64,000 nt of DNA, taken from positions 1 to 64,000 of the forward strand of contig NZ_BIMF01000008.1 in NCBI RefSeq assembly GCF_004000945.1, written 5' to 3'. The notes under the pieces are model-generated. The model worked only from the letters and a program-made list of their open reading frames with translations, was not told the DNA's origin and ran no database searches. Positions 42,519 through 51,940 of this stretch are shown here, piece by piece (position 1 is the stretch's first letter; the number at the start of each line of letters is the position of its first letter). The translations under genes and the position numbers were made by a program. Origin of the DNA: Paenibacillus lautus NBRC 15380. GTDB lineage: Bacteria > Bacillota > Bacilli > Paenibacillales > Paenibacillaceae.

Positions 42519-43856
42519 TCAATAACATGAGCTCTTCCAAATATAAAATGCACTTCCATTTTCATCGGATTTCACTTCCCATTGCATATCCATCTCCCTG
42601 GCCATCATCGAAACAATGGACAAACCGATCCCTGCGCCTTTTTCAGGTGACTTGTTGCAGAAGCCAGGACCTTTATCGTCGATGACCAGCATCCGCTGAT
42701 TTTCACGATCCATCATTTGAATGCCGATGTACCGACCCGCCCCCGCATGGCGCACCACGTTCTGAAACACATTGTCCAGGATGCGGTTAAACCACAATGG
42801 ATCCACATCCCAAAATAACGTCTCATCAGGAAGCTCGACAAAGACTTCAAATTCCTTAGCCTCGAATACGGGATACCACTGAGCCACTCGATTCCGGACT
42901 TCTTCTACGATATCAATTGGCTGCTTGTGCAGCGGATACTTCCCCGCCGATAACAGCGTGTATGACAGAAGGTTATCCATCAGATTACTGAGGTCATCCA
43001 GCTTATGCTCGATGACAGAAAGTGAAAACTGTCCCTGGGAGGAAGCAGGGTTTTTGCGAACGGTATGGACATGCTGCCGGATGACAGTCAACGGGGTTCG
43101 AAGATCGTGGGAAATCGTTGAAATAAATTGCTTACGCAGTTCCTCCTCCTCCCGCTCCCGTTTTTGACTTTCTTTGAGCTCCTTTACCATCCGGTTAAAC
43201 GAGCCTTCGAGTTCTCCGATCTCGTCGTCCTTGATAATCTGCACTTCATTCGGAATTTCTTTCAATCCGTTTACGGTCATTGCTGATTGAAGCCGGACCA
43301 GTCTTTTGCGAAGCTTAATGAAGAACAGCCATGACAGCATAAAGAAGCTTACACAGATCATTAAAAACAGAAAGATTAGTGGCAAGTTTCCCGAAAGCGA
43401 CATCTCTGCGTCAAGGATATGGGATTCCGGGAGCCGCATCACCATAAAACCTTGCTTCGGATCGTTTCCGATGAGGGAAGTTAAGACCAGCGTTTCTTGA
43501 TTACGGTCTTGCGCTTGAATAGAGAGAATATCCAGATATGTCCATTGCTTAGGTATATCTCCCGAGAGGTCACTGACCGCATTCGTTCCACCTGACGGGT
43601 CCACCCAGAATATCTCCGCATCCGGATAGTCCTCGTTCAACTCCCGCAGTCTAGTATCAATCCTATCCCTACCTGCACCGTCCAGGTTAACTGCCTCCTG
43701 CTGCCACATGCGGGTTATCTCTTCAGGACGATACATGGGATGATCGCTAAACATATAGCCAGGTAAATAAAACATGGCTGGAATGATCGGCCATAGCAGC
43801 AAGGCGGTCAAAATAAGGACCAGATATTTGCTCATTAACGAGCCGCGGATCTTCAT
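42519..43856 (-). CDS. Sensor histidine kinase (HAMP, HisKA)
   Basis: 445-residue membrane histidine kinase. N-terminal segment YLVLILTALLLWPIIPAMFYL (10-30), an extracytoplasmic sensor loop of about 130 residues, a second segment LPLIFLFLMICVSFFMLSWLFF (about 160-181), HAMP, then the HisKA H-box ISHDLRTPLTVIRQHV with the phospho-acceptor His, and the HATPase N-box LDNVFQNVVRHAG, G1 VIDDKGPGF and G2 EKGAGIGLSIVSMM. Its ATG overlaps the TGA of the response regulator (ATGA), so the two are coupled. Systems of this layout in Firmicutes often answer antibiotics or envelope stress, but no ABC transporter is linked here. Confidence 0.94.
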   Translation of the reverse strand: MKIRGSLMSKYLVLILTALLLWPIIPAMFYLPGYMFSDHPMYRPEEITRMWQQEAVNLDGAGRDRIDTRLRELNEDYPDAEIFWVDPSGGTNAVSDLSGDIPKQWTYLDILSIQAQDRNQETLVLTSLIGNDPKQGFMVMRLPESHILDAEMSLSGNLPLIFLFLMICVSFFMLSWLFFIKLRKRLVRLQSAMTVNGLKEIPNEVQIIKDDEIGELEGSFNRMVKELKESQKREREEEELRKQFISTISHDLRTPLTVIRQHVHTVRKNPASSQGQFSLSVIEHKLDDLSNLMDNLLSYTLLSAGKYPLHKQPIDIVEEVRNRVAQWYPVFEAKEFEVFVELPDETLFWDVDPLWFNRILDNVFQNVVRHAGAGRYIGIQMMDRENQRMLVIDDKGPGFCNKSPEKGAGIGLSIVSMMAREMDMQWEVKSDENGSAFYIWKSSCY

Positions 43857-44530
43857 GATCGCACCCGGTATCCTACCCCGCGGATGGTCTCGATAATTTG
43901 GGGGGAGCCTGAATCCAGCTCGATCTTCTCGCGCAGATGCCGGATATGAACGGTCAGCGTTTTATCTCCGTTCAGATGCGGTTCGCCCCAAACGGCTTCA
44001 TAAATCTGCTTCTGGGTCAATATGTGGTTCAGGTGGTCCAAGAAAAACATGAATATATGGAACTGCTTGCCTGTAAGCACAATCTCTTCCCCAGTTTCAG
44101 AATTCCATATACGGCTTCCTTTTCGGTCGATGATTAAATGCCGTATCAGGAGCTGTTCCGGTTCCGCAGTGACAGAACGCCTGAGGAGAACTTGAATCCG
44201 GGCAGCCAACTCATCCGGATGAAACGGCTTTGTCATATAATCATCGGCAAAAGACAAGCCCGTAAGCTTATCCTCGATAGCGGTTCTGGCCGTAAGCATC
44301 AGGATGGGTACAGCGGGATTGATTCGTTTTAGCCGCTGACCGACCGTGAATCCGTCCAGACCCGGAAGCATAATGTCCAAAATGACTAGATCGCAACGTT
44401 CCATTGCTGCTTCCGCATCATGGCCTGAACTCTTCCATATCACCTCATAGCCTTGACCGATTAAAAAGTCCTTGGACCAGGAACCGATTTCCTGATCGTC
44501 TTCAATGTACAAGATGGTAAATGTCTTCAT
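43853..44530 (-). CDS. OmpR/PhoB-type response regulator
   Basis: 225-residue response regulator. Receiver (1-115): acidic pocket IEDDQE, phospho-acceptor Asp in LVILDIMLPGLDG, and TKP lysine in DDYMTKPFHPDE. The C-terminal winged helix (about 130-225) ends EKIELDSGSPQIIETIRGVGYRVRS. The start 32 codons inside the open frame is chosen because AGGAG lies about 11 bases upstream and the receiver begins there. It is cotranscribed and overlapped by four bases with the sensor kinase. The target regulon cannot be inferred. Confidence 0.94.
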   Translation of the reverse strand: MKTFTILYIEDDQEIGSWSKDFLIGQGYEVIWKSSGHDAEAAMERCDLVILDIMLPGLDGFTVGQRLKRINPAVPILMLTARTAIEDKLTGLSFADDYMTKPFHPDELAARIQVLLRRSVTAEPEQLLIRHLIIDRKGSRIWNSETGEEIVLTGKQFHIFMFFLDHLNHILTQKQIYEAVWGEPHLNGDKTLTVHIRHLREKIELDSGSPQIIETIRGVGYRVRS

Positions 44531-44795
44531 CGTATGTGGACTCCTAAAAGTAATATATAGGTAGTCTAGCATAATATGGCTGTCAGGAGATCGGAAAATC
44601 CATCGAAAAAATTTCACGTAAATCACAAAGTATCGTCATAAGTTCACAACATCGATTTGTTAATGTTAACAGCAGCCGGAACTTGAAGCACCGGCATCGG
44701 CATGATTCTTACTTGTTGGGGGATGAATCGGCAGTGGCTTATCGACTTCATCAGGCCGTAGATCATCCACAACATCGGAAAGGAACGGATTGGAT

Positions 44796-45188
44796 ATGAA
44801 AACAATCGATATCGTGAAAGAAAACCTGCTTTTGATTCTCGGACTTGGCGCTTTAGCGCTTGTCAGACCCATCATGAAGATGACCGGGATCATGGATCTG
44901 ATCGGTCAAGCATTCGGCAGCATTCTGATGACGGTCCTTATCTCTCTGGCCTGGCTCATGATCGTTCTTTTCAAAAGAGCTGCTTTTCCCGTTGTCATTC
45001 TTGTTTTTTCGGGATTGAGTTATGCCTTATTTGCAATCCTCCTAAGCGGTATTGCTTCCCCTCTTCTCGATGGAAAATTGCAAGGTCCTTTAACGAATCC
45101 ACTGGCAATGGTAAGTGTCTTTGCGGTAAATGCGATTTGGGGCTTAATCGTAGGCGTAATTGCCAATGCACTGCGTCGTAAAGGCTAA
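44796..45188 (+). CDS. Hypothetical membrane protein, 130 residues
   Basis: Small membrane protein with about four segments: ENLLLILGLGALALVRPIM (8-26), SILMTVLISLAWLMIVLF, FPVVILVFSGLSYALFAILLSGIASPLL, and VSVFAVNAIWGLIVGVIANAL. No family was recognised. AAGGA precedes both a TTG (44790) and this ATG. It is divergent from the two-component genes across about 270 bases, so it could be a target of that system. A shared terminator separates it from the PTS cluster. Confidence 0.75.
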   Translation: MKTIDIVKENLLLILGLGALALVRPIMKMTGIMDLIGQAFGSILMTVLISLAWLMIVLFKRAAFPVVILVFSGLSYALFAILLSGIASPLLDGKLQGPLTNPLAMVSVFAVNAIWGLIVGVIANALRRKG

Positions 45189-45321
45189 GCAAACTTCTTT
45201 GTAAAATGGATCTTATGAGGGAGGAAATAACGCATTTGTCACGGCCTTCGGGAAAGGACTGGACTCAGAAATGAAAAACTACTCTCAAATCAAGTCATTC
45301 GATATTCGAAAATAAATAAAG

Positions 45322-45361
45322 AAAAGGCGGCACAGGAGTCCCACCCCTGTACCGCCTTTTC
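45322..45361. terminator. Bidirectional terminator ending the PTS cluster
   Basis: AAAAGGCGG.ACAGG / CCTGT.CCGCCTTTT hairpin with A run left and T run right, serving the plus-strand membrane gene and the minus-strand ptsI. Confidence 0.9.
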
Positions 45362-45482
45362 TTTATTTGCAGCATCTATTTAACCTAAACGAGCGCTCTC
45401 TCATGTAGGCTTACCACTGCCTACCACTACTTGGAACACCCTCAACACCTGCTATATAGGCCAAGCCAAGTATAAACGTAAT

Positions 45483-47246
45483 CTATACCGCTGCCATATT
45501 GGAATGATGAAATTCCTCCAGCGCCTGACGAACGGCTTGGGGCGTATCGAGGCGAAGAACGCGCTTCGCCAGCTCGCGGCACTCCTGACGATCCAGGCCA
45601 GCGAGCCTTTCCTTCATCCGGCTAAGACCGCTAGCCTCCATGCTCCATTCGTCGAGCCCTAATCCGAGTAAGAGCGGTGCCGCCAGCGGATCTCCAGCCA
45701 TACTGCCGCACATGCCGGTCCATTTACCGGCCGCATGGGAAGCTTCAATGACCGTGCGGATTAACTGTAGCACGGCTGGATGGAAATAATCGTACAGGTG
45801 CGCAACGTGTTCATTCATGCGGTCCGCTGCGACCGTGTACTGCACGAGGTCGTTCGTACCGATGCTGAAGAAATCGACTTCGCTCGCGAATAGTTCCGCC
45901 AATACGGCCGTTGAGGGAATCTCAACCATGATGCCAACTTCCATCTTCTCGTCGAACCGGATGCCATCCTTCCTCAATTCTGCCTGTACTTCTGTGAGGA
46001 TGGCTCTCGCCTGCCTCCATTCCTGCAGGCCGGAGATCATCGGGAACATCACCTTTACCGTACCAAAGGCGCTGGCCCGCAGCACCGCCCGCAGCTGCGT
46101 GCGAAGCAGCTCCTGGCGGACAAGTCCTACCCGTATCGCACGGAAACCCAGGAACGGGTTCGCTTCCTTTGGCAGCTGCAGATACGGCAGCTCCTTATCT
46201 CCGCCGATGTCCATCGTGCGGATGATCACGGGGCGGCCCTCCATCATCCGGGCCGCTTCCTGATACGCACGGAACTGCTCCTCCTCGCCCGGCATGGCCG
46301 GGGCGTTCATGAACAGGAACTCCGTGCGGAACAACCCTACGCCGTCCGCGCCCTGCCGGACGGCGGTCTCGGCTTCCGCGGCGCTGCCGATGTTCGCCGC
46401 GAGCTCCACGCGCGCGCCGTCGGCGGTCACTGCCGGACGCGCCGCGTACTCCTCGAGCGACTGCCTGCGCTCGAGGTCCTGCTGCATGCGGAGCCGATAC
46501 AGCTCGGCTTCCGCCTCGTGCGGCCGGGCAATGCAAAGCCCGGCTGTTCCGTCAAGGACGAGCGTATCGCCGTCCTCAATACCGTCAACGCCGTCACCTG
46601 CGCCGACGATAGCGGCAATTCCGAGCGACCGGGCGAGAATAGCGGTATGCGAGGTCGCACCTCCTGTCCGGGTGATAAAGCCGATCACCAAGTCGGGGTC
46701 CAGCTGCACCGTATCCGATGGCGCTAAATCGTCGGCAACTAGGATAACCTGTTCGGTAATCCCCGTAAAGCCGTGCGTTTCTCCGGGCGACAGACAGGCG
46801 AGAAGGCGGCTGCCGATATCGCGGATGTCCGCGGCGCGCTCCCTCATATAATCATTGTTCATGCTTTCCAGCATGGCAGCGACCTGGCTCACCATTTCGG
46901 CAACGGCCCTTGGCGCTGGTTCCAGCTTCTCTCGGACCCGTGCCTCCATCTTCGGATAGAAGGCAGGATCGTCCAGAAGCTTCCGCTGTCCTGCAAGAAT
47001 ACCGGCTTGCTCTTCGCCCACGGCTTCCTTCGCTTTCTCCGTCAGCTCCTCCAATTGTTCCGCGCAGCGGGCTTTGGCTTCACGGAGCTTGATAAGCTCG
47101 GCATCGATAGCGGCCGGGGTATTCGGAATAAGCTCTGCATCGGGGCTGCTGTCGCTGCTGGCTTCTCGCGAAGACTTGTAGATGTATGCCTTTGCGATCC
47201 GGATTCCCTCCGATACGCCGATTCCTTGAATATGCAGCCTCTTCAT
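45483..47246 (-). CDS. ptsI: Phosphoenolpyruvate-protein phosphotransferase (PTS Enzyme I)
   Basis: 587-residue Enzyme I. It takes phosphate from PEP onto a histidine and passes it to HPr. Active-site region GGATSHTAILARSLGIAAIVG with the phospho-His at residue 200; PEP-binding C-domain motifs GVGLFRTEFLFM, GFRAIRVGL, VEIPSTAVLAELF, FFSIGTNDLVQYTVAADRMNEHVAHLYDYFHPAVLQLI (the GTNDL-QY-ADR block) and the catalytic cysteine region GKWTGMCGSMAGD are present. It starts with ATG overlapping the HPr stop (TGATG). Being last in a carbohydrate-specific operon rather than in the usual housekeeping ptsHI locus suggests a dedicated phosphorelay for the upstream PTS. The N-domain insert (SSREASSDSSPDAELIPNTP) is unusual. 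Confidence 0.95.
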   Translation of the reverse strand: MKRLHIQGIGVSEGIRIAKAYIYKSSREASSDSSPDAELIPNTPAAIDAELIKLREAKARCAEQLEELTEKAKEAVGEEQAGILAGQRKLLDDPAFYPKMEARVREKLEPAPRAVAEMVSQVAAMLESMNNDYMRERAADIRDIGSRLLACLSPGETHGFTGITEQVILVADDLAPSDTVQLDPDLVIGFITRTGGATSHTAILARSLGIAAIVGAGDGVDGIEDGDTLVLDGTAGLCIARPHEAEAELYRLRMQQDLERRQSLEEYAARPAVTADGARVELAANIGSAAEAETAVRQGADGVGLFRTEFLFMNAPAMPGEEEQFRAYQEAARMMEGRPVIIRTMDIGGDKELPYLQLPKEANPFLGFRAIRVGLVRQELLRTQLRAVLRASAFGTVKVMFPMISGLQEWRQARAILTEVQAELRKDGIRFDEKMEVGIMVEIPSTAVLAELFASEVDFFSIGTNDLVQYTVAADRMNEHVAHLYDYFHPAVLQLIRTVIEASHAAGKWTGMCGSMAGDPLAAPLLLGLGLDEWSMEASGLSRMKERLAGLDRQECRELAKRVLRLDTPQAVRQALEEFHHSNMAAV

Positions 47247-47515
47247 CAGGCTTCACCAAACTTGCTTTCGACTAGCTGTATCAGAGCTTCGACTACCTCT
47301 TGTTCTCCATCTCCGTTAGCTTCGATGGTCACGACAGCTCCTTGTTCAACGCCGAGCGTCATTAGCTCCAGCATGCTTTTGCAATCCGCGGAACGTCCTT
47401 CGCTAGTCTTTAGATGAACCTCTGCTCCAAACTGTCCTGCTTTTTCCGAGAAAAGCTGAGCCGGACGGACATGAAAGCCCTGCTCATTTTGTATGGTTAC
47501 GGTTTGTGCGAACAT
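47246..47515 (-). CDS. ptsH: HPr family phosphocarrier protein
   Basis: 89-residue HPr. His15 (GFHVRPA) is the phosphocarrier residue, at the canonical position when counted from ATG 47515, which also has the GAGGAGG site. The serine of the regulatory KSM..LM region is at residue 47 and the following helix (KSMLELMTLGVEQG) resembles but is not identical to the housekeeping HPr sequence KSIMGVMSLG, so control by HPr kinase or CcpA may be altered. It overlaps ptsI and lies about 195 bases after the SIS gene in the same direction. Probably a cluster-specific HPr. Confidence 0.93.
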   Translation of the reverse strand: MFAQTVTIQNEQGFHVRPAQLFSEKAGQFGAEVHLKTSEGRSADCKSMLELMTLGVEQGAVVTIEANGDGEQEVVEALIQLVESKFGEA

Positions 47516-47710
47516 GTCTTTCCTCCTCATCCTGTAACCGCCTGCCGAGGCAGTTCACTTGCAGAAATCGTAAGTTACGGCTCCTTTCTTCCGTATTCTG
47601 CCGTTCATCTACCCCATCCTTGCCAGGCGGCCTGTTTTATTTGTTGTTCAAGATCCAGCTCTTCTATGGCAAACCTCGTATATTTTCTTTACTCGCTCTC
47701 TACATCCTCA

Positions 47711-48445
47711 TCATGCCAGTAAAGCGATCCGTCCTTTGTATGCCTCAACCAACGCTTTGTTGTGTTCATCGGAACCATCGATATTTCCGCTGAGAAATAC
47801 AGGAGGGTTGAAGCCTTTTTCAATCATAATCTCAATAGATTCGGCGAACAGGGAGTTCAAAATGAGGGCCCCAACGACCGTCGAGCTCGGCGTGAAAGGC
47901 ACCTGGAGGCCCGGATGGCTCAATACGGCATCTCCCTTGACCGAGAAGTTGTCGATGACAAGATCAACGGCATCCGCAAGGTGCTTGCCGCTTTTGTGCC
48001 GGGACGGCATACTTTTGGAATATTCCAGTGAGGTAATACCTACAGTAAAGGCCCCCTTCTCCTTGGCCATCAAAGCGACATCTACGGGGACGGGATTTCG
48101 TCCTGAAGTGGACAGTACGAATACAATCTCGCCTTCGCGAATATCCTGCTCCTTCATAAAATCGACCGCTAGGTCGTTTTGTCTTTCCAGCTCGGACGAA
48201 CGGACCGCGCCTTCGTGAAGCATCAGCTTTTCTACAAGAATCGGACGAATCGGTACGAGTCCGCCTGCTCGGTAAAAAACTTCTTCGGTCAATATATGCG
48301 AATGTCCGCAGCCGAACAAGTGAATAATTCCGCCCTGCTGAATACAGGTCGCCACCTTCTCCGCCGCTTCACGGATCGACTTGGCCTGCTCGGTTCGAAC
48401 TTTGTTCAACAACCCGCCAATCACATCAAAATAGGTGTTCATCAT
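47711..48445 (-). CDS. SIS-domain sugar isomerase-like protein (UPF0309 type)
   Basis: 244-residue sugar-isomerase (SIS) domain protein. Ligand-binding features: IIHLFGCGHSHILTEEVFYRAGG (about 40-60), VFVLSTSGRNPVPVDVALMAKEKGAF (about 105-130) with the STSG phosphosugar-binding loop, and VPFTPSSTVVGALILNSLFAES. Proteins of the UPF0309 group act on phosphosugars, probably as isomerase or amino-sugar phosphate deaminase-like enzymes. The ATG at 48445 follows GAGGTG. It lies 37 bases after the creatininase-family gene, inside the PTS cluster, so it presumably processes the phosphorylated product. Confidence 0.88.
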   Translation of the reverse strand: MMNTYFDVIGGLLNKVRTEQAKSIREAAEKVATCIQQGGIIHLFGCGHSHILTEEVFYRAGGLVPIRPILVEKLMLHEGAVRSSELERQNDLAVDFMKEQDIREGEIVFVLSTSGRNPVPVDVALMAKEKGAFTVGITSLEYSKSMPSRHKSGKHLADAVDLVIDNFSVKGDAVLSHPGLQVPFTPSSTVVGALILNSLFAESIEIMIEKGFNPPVFLSGNIDGSDEHNKALVEAYKGRIALLA

Positions 48446-48481
48446 CGTCTCTTTCACCTCGTTGTTCCTGTATTTACAATG

Positions 48482-49240
48482 CTATCTGTTCTGTTCCGGT
48501 TGATCATCGGTTGACAATGCTCTTTTAGCCCGGAGAACCATATCGGCCATCACTTCCAGGCTGCGCTCGATAATCTTCTCCCCCTTCTCCCTCGTTGCCA
48601 GCGTTGCATCCCCAAGTACGGCAGAGGAAGTCATCTCCTCCCACGGTGTTGGCGTGCAATCCGCTTCGAGCGGGATATGCGGGGCACCGTCGATCGCCTT
48701 GCTCATGTCCACATATTCGCCCGCGAGATAGAGCATATAGGATGTCTCGATCTCATCTGCATGCATATAACTCCCGTGTGCAGCCGAAGCTTCCCGTACC
48801 AGAGCCGTTACTTCCTTCGTGCCAGGATAAAAGAAATAGAATACCTTCAGTTCGGGAACTCGTTCGTATAACACTCTCGCAGCTTCCTTCAGCGCAACCG
48901 CATTGCCGAGATGGCCGTTGACCATGACGAAAATGCGGAATCCCTGCTGGTACAAGCTTTCACCGATATCTGCAAGCAGCCGAATGAGCGCTTCGTTTGA
49001 GACGTTGATGCTCCCCGGGAAATTGCGCAGGCTCCATACTTGGCCATAGGGGAGGGTCGGCAGAACGAAGCTTTCCGTCCGCTCCGCCAATTTGTCCGCG
49101 AGTTTGGTCGCAAGCAGGTTATCCGTGCCCAGCGGAAGATGCGGACCATGCGCTTCAACGGCACCGATAGGAAGTATGGCAGCGTGGAGTTGGCGAATTT
49201 TATCCTTCACCTCAACCGAATTTTCGAGTTCGAATTTCAT
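48482..49240 (-). CDS. Creatininase family amidohydrolase
   Basis: 252-residue metal-dependent amidohydrolase. Zinc/manganese ligands appear at the expected motifs: Glu29, His31 and Asp40 (GAVEAHGPHLPLGTD), His110 (VNGHLGN) and a glutamate in HADEIETS (about 160-166). The family includes creatininase, formamidopyrimidine deformylase (ArfB) and MftE; all cleave amide or related bonds. It starts eight bases beyond the phosphotriesterase-type stop and is followed by the SIS gene. In this operon a role in opening a lactam or removing an N-acyl/amide group from a sugar derivative is plausible, as inference. Confidence 0.9.
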   Translation of the reverse strand: MKFELENSVEVKDKIRQLHAAILPIGAVEAHGPHLPLGTDNLLATKLADKLAERTESFVLPTLPYGQVWSLRNFPGSINVSNEALIRLLADIGESLYQQGFRIFVMVNGHLGNAVALKEAARVLYERVPELKVFYFFYPGTKEVTALVREASAAHGSYMHADEIETSYMLYLAGEYVDMSKAIDGAPHIPLEADCTPTPWEEMTSSAVLGDATLATREKGEKIIERSLEVMADMVLRAKRALSTDDQPEQNR

Positions 49241-49254
49241 AGCGAGCGCACCCC

Positions 49255-50247
49255 TTACTTTTTAAATGAAAAGCAGTTGGCCGGATTGCTTACGAAAAAT
49301 TTCTCCACCAGTTTTCGTCCGTCAAAGCCGCTTCGGTTCGCTTCATCCACAAAGCGCGGTACCCATTTGGAAATAATGTACTCCAGACCGAGACCCTGGT
49401 CGTAATGCTTGTAGTAGGTTTTCCGGGCGGTATCTCCGCTGATGAGAATTTGATCTTCGAAGCCCTTGCGGACAAGCTCAAGAATAAGCGAGATGCGGGT
49501 GCTTTCCGGTGCATACTTGATTTTGCCGATGCCGTCAAAGCTCATGTAAGCTCCCGTTGCTGCAATCTGCTCATGGTAGTAGGGATCGGGATTGCGGTCC
49601 ATATGTCCCAGGCTCAAAAAAGACAACTCCACACCTTCGCTCTTCAGGAGCTCAATTTGCTCCAGTGCCATGGTGCCAACTTCGGTATGGGAATGAATGG
49701 GGGCCTTTGTCTCATGATGGGCGCGCGCTACAGCGCGCAGCGTCTTCTCCTCCAGAGGCGTGATGCGGTTATAGCCTGTCCCGAATTTAACCTGGCCCGC
49801 TTTGAAAGAAGAGCCTTCCAGCCCTTCTTCCACCTCCCGGATGACGAAATCCGCCAGCTCGTTGATGCTTTTCGCTTCAATCCACTGTGCGTAGGTTTCA
49901 TAATGGCCCGTCAGCGGTTTAAGCTCCTCTTTGATTTTGGCGTCCCACAGAAAGCTCTTATTGAAGCCTGCCGTACCTACGATGTGAATGCCGGTTTCAA
50001 GTGCGATTTCCTGTACCGCCTGAACATCCCGTCCATAATCGATGGCTGTAGCGTCCACGATCGAGCGTCCGCCGTGTTGTTTAAAATCAAGAACGTCCCG
50101 TTTGGACTTCTCTTTATCGTCCAGGAGCAAATCGTCCTCTCCCCGCTCCTGCCAATAGGCCGGACGGCATACGATATGTTCGTGGGAATACGTAAAGCCC
50201 AGCTCCTCTTTGCTGATATCTCCATGTAAAGTACGAATAAAGCCCAT
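49255..50247 (-). CDS. Phosphotriesterase-family (PHP/lactonase-type) metal hydrolase
   Basis: 330-residue amidohydrolase-superfamily barrel of the phosphotriesterase family. All metal ligands are in place: His22/His24 (YSHEHIV), the carbamylated Lys154 (GQVKFGTGYN), His185/His187 (PIHSHTE), His215 (LGHMDR) and Asp272 (ISGDTAR). Close homologues characterised elsewhere hydrolyse phosphorylated sugar lactones (for example phospho-xylono or ribono lactones), not organophosphates. Start at 50247 with GAGGAG; a 29-codon upstream extension lacks support. It lies between the PTS IIC gene and the creatininase-family gene, matching a job on the imported 6-phospho-lactone-like product. Confidence 0.93.
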   Translation of the reverse strand: MGFIRTLHGDISKEELGFTYSHEHIVCRPAYWQERGEDDLLLDDKEKSKRDVLDFKQHGGRSIVDATAIDYGRDVQAVQEIALETGIHIVGTAGFNKSFLWDAKIKEELKPLTGHYETYAQWIEAKSINELADFVIREVEEGLEGSSFKAGQVKFGTGYNRITPLEEKTLRAVARAHHETKAPIHSHTEVGTMALEQIELLKSEGVELSFLSLGHMDRNPDPYYHEQIAATGAYMSFDGIGKIKYAPESTRISLILELVRKGFEDQILISGDTARKTYYKHYDQGLGLEYIISKWVPRFVDEANRSGFDGRKLVEKFFVSNPANCFSFKK

Positions 50248-50357
50248 ATCGTTTCTCCTCCACTCTCTGTAAAAATATGAACCTGCCCGGATTTCTAAAA
50301 AGGCGCGTTCAAAAAGTGCGTGTTCAAAATTCAAAAAGATGACTTTTTGAATAACCT

Positions 50358-51653
50358 CTAAAAGAACAGCTTCGCCAGGAAGTGCAGAATCGGTCCAATA
50401 ATGAACATATCGGAATCAGCTGCCCACATGGCCGTATCCGGCACCGTCGAGGCGATGAAGAAGCGAACCATCAGAAACTGTCCCCAAGCTACAACGGTTG
50501 AAGTAATGAAGCCGCCGATGACGGCCCCGCGGACACCGCCTGTCGAGTTCCCGAACACCCCTGCCGTAGCGCCGTGGAAGAATAAAACGATCATTGTTGG
50601 CACGAAAATGTATGAAACGGTGTTGCCAAGTACAAGCAGCCAGATAATCGCTCCGGCGAAAGCTCCCAGGAAGCCAAGAACCACCGCATTCGGTGCGTAA
50701 GGGTACACAACTGGCGCATCCAGTGCCGGTTTGGCGCCTGGCACGAGTTTGGTAGCGATCCCGTTGAAGGCCGGAACCAGCTCGCCGACGAACATCCGGA
50801 CGCCCATCAGAACGATGGAGATTCCGCCTGCAAATGTGAACGATTGGATAATGGAGTAGATAATAAAGTTCTGGTCACCCGATTGTTTCATCAGTTCCGC
50901 AGCCGCCGGCGTGCCCTTCGTTGATAGGATTATGGCCCCGATCAGGAACAAAACCCCCATGCTGAGCGCCGTGATGACGTTGGAATCGCGGAGGAACTCA
51001 AAGCCTTTTGGTACTTTGATTTTCTCGGAATCGTTGTTTTTGTTGCCGAACAATTTACCGAACAAGGCAGCAAGCAAAGCAACCGAGGCCGAGGTGTGAC
51101 CAAGCGCAATGTTATCGTTGCCCGTAATTTTACGCAGGAACGGCTGAACCAGCGCCGGCTGGAATGTCCAGTACACACCAAGGACGACAGCGATCATCAG
51201 AACCAGCTTCCAGATCGAGATGCCGCTGGCCGCATGAACGATAACGCCTGCAAATACGGTTGATGTCCAGAACATCATGTGCCCGGTCAGATAAATAAAT
51301 TTAAACCGGGTAAATCGGGCCAGCAGAACGTTGATCAGAAAGCCGATAAGCATGGCAAGCGTAACGGCGCTGCCGAATTTCGAATTGAATGCCTCCTGCC
51401 CCATGAAGGTACCGAGGGATCCGCTCTCCAATCCGAAAACTTCTTTCCACATCGGCTCGAATACATTCAAGGCTTTTACGATGACATCAGAGCCTGCACC
51501 GATGATGAGGAAGCCAATGATCGCTTTGAAGGTGCCGCTTACAAGCTGACTCGTTGATTTCTTCTGAAGCAGAAGGCCGACCAGAACGATAAATCCGAGC
51601 AGAATGGCGGGCGTTCCAAAAATGTTGGTGGCAATCCAAAAAAGTACGTCCAT
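50358..51653 (-). CDS. PTS ascorbate-type transporter subunit IIC (UlaA/SgaT family)
   Basis: 431-residue polytopic permease with about 10-11 membrane segments (e.g. NIFGTPAILLGFIVLVGLLLQ, FIYLTGHMMFWTSTVFAGVIVH, FAGGISIVLMGVRMFVGELVPAF). The conserved GMEAFN-like GQEAFNSKFGSAVTLAMLIGF and the final FFHGATAGVFGNSTGGVRGAVIGGF motifs are those of the L-ascorbate PTS IIC family. It moves the sugar-like substrate across the membrane while IIB phosphorylates it. GGGAG precedes the ATG. It follows IIB by 24 bases. Substrate specificity within the family is broad and cannot be deduced. Confidence 0.93.
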   Translation of the reverse strand: MDVLFWIATNIFGTPAILLGFIVLVGLLLQKKSTSQLVSGTFKAIIGFLIIGAGSDVIVKALNVFEPMWKEVFGLESGSLGTFMGQEAFNSKFGSAVTLAMLIGFLINVLLARFTRFKFIYLTGHMMFWTSTVFAGVIVHAASGISIWKLVLMIAVVLGVYWTFQPALVQPFLRKITGNDNIALGHTSASVALLAALFGKLFGNKNNDSEKIKVPKGFEFLRDSNVITALSMGVLFLIGAIILSTKGTPAAAELMKQSGDQNFIIYSIIQSFTFAGGISIVLMGVRMFVGELVPAFNGIATKLVPGAKPALDAPVVYPYAPNAVVLGFLGAFAGAIIWLLVLGNTVSYIFVPTMIVLFFHGATAGVFGNSTGGVRGAVIGGFITSTVVAWGQFLMVRFFIASTVPDTAMWAADSDMFIIGPILHFLAKLFF

Positions 51654-51676
51654 ATGCCCTCTCCCTTTCTAATGGT

Positions 51677-51940
51677 TTACAGCACTTCTTCCAGCTTCTG
51701 TTTGATTTCGTTATTGTCAAAATAGTTGTTGACGATAACGATTTGGGCCGCATGCCCTTGAAGGCTTTGGGCTAGTTCGTTGCTTGTAATGATATAGTCG
51801 GCTGCGGTTCCGGATGCCGTTGAGACGTCGGTATGCTCCACGTCGGCATTTATTCCCATTCCGCTAAGCACGTTCTCCACATTCATTCTCAAAATCAGAC
51901 TCGTTCCTTGTCCAAGACCGCATACGCATAAAATTTTCAT
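51677..51940 (-). CDS. PTS ascorbate/lactose-type subunit IIB
   Basis: 87-residue IIB domain. MKILCVCGLGQGTSLILRMNVE has the phospho-cysteine Cys7 in the CGLGQGTS P-loop, typical of ascorbate/galactitol IIB proteins. The remainder is a four-stranded Rossmann-like fold (ADVEHTDVSTASGTAADYIITS, QIVIVNNYFDNNEIKQKLEEVL). It receives phosphate from IIA and transfers it to the sugar on IIC. Its ATG overlaps the IIA stop (ATGA). AGGGGGA precedes the start. Confidence 0.93.
   Translation of the reverse strand: MKILCVCGLGQGTSLILRMNVENVLSGMGINADVEHTDVSTASGTAADYIITSNELAQSLQGHAAQIVIVNNYFDNNEIKQKLEEVL

Noticed and set aside
46294..46851. 185-residue plus-strand open frame
   Set aside because: Antisense to ptsI; Ser/Arg/Pro-rich translation typical of shadow frames.
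49405..50229. 274-residue plus-strand open frame
   Set aside because: Antisense to the phosphotriesterase-family gene, with no start signal or domain; a shadow frame of GC-skewed codons.
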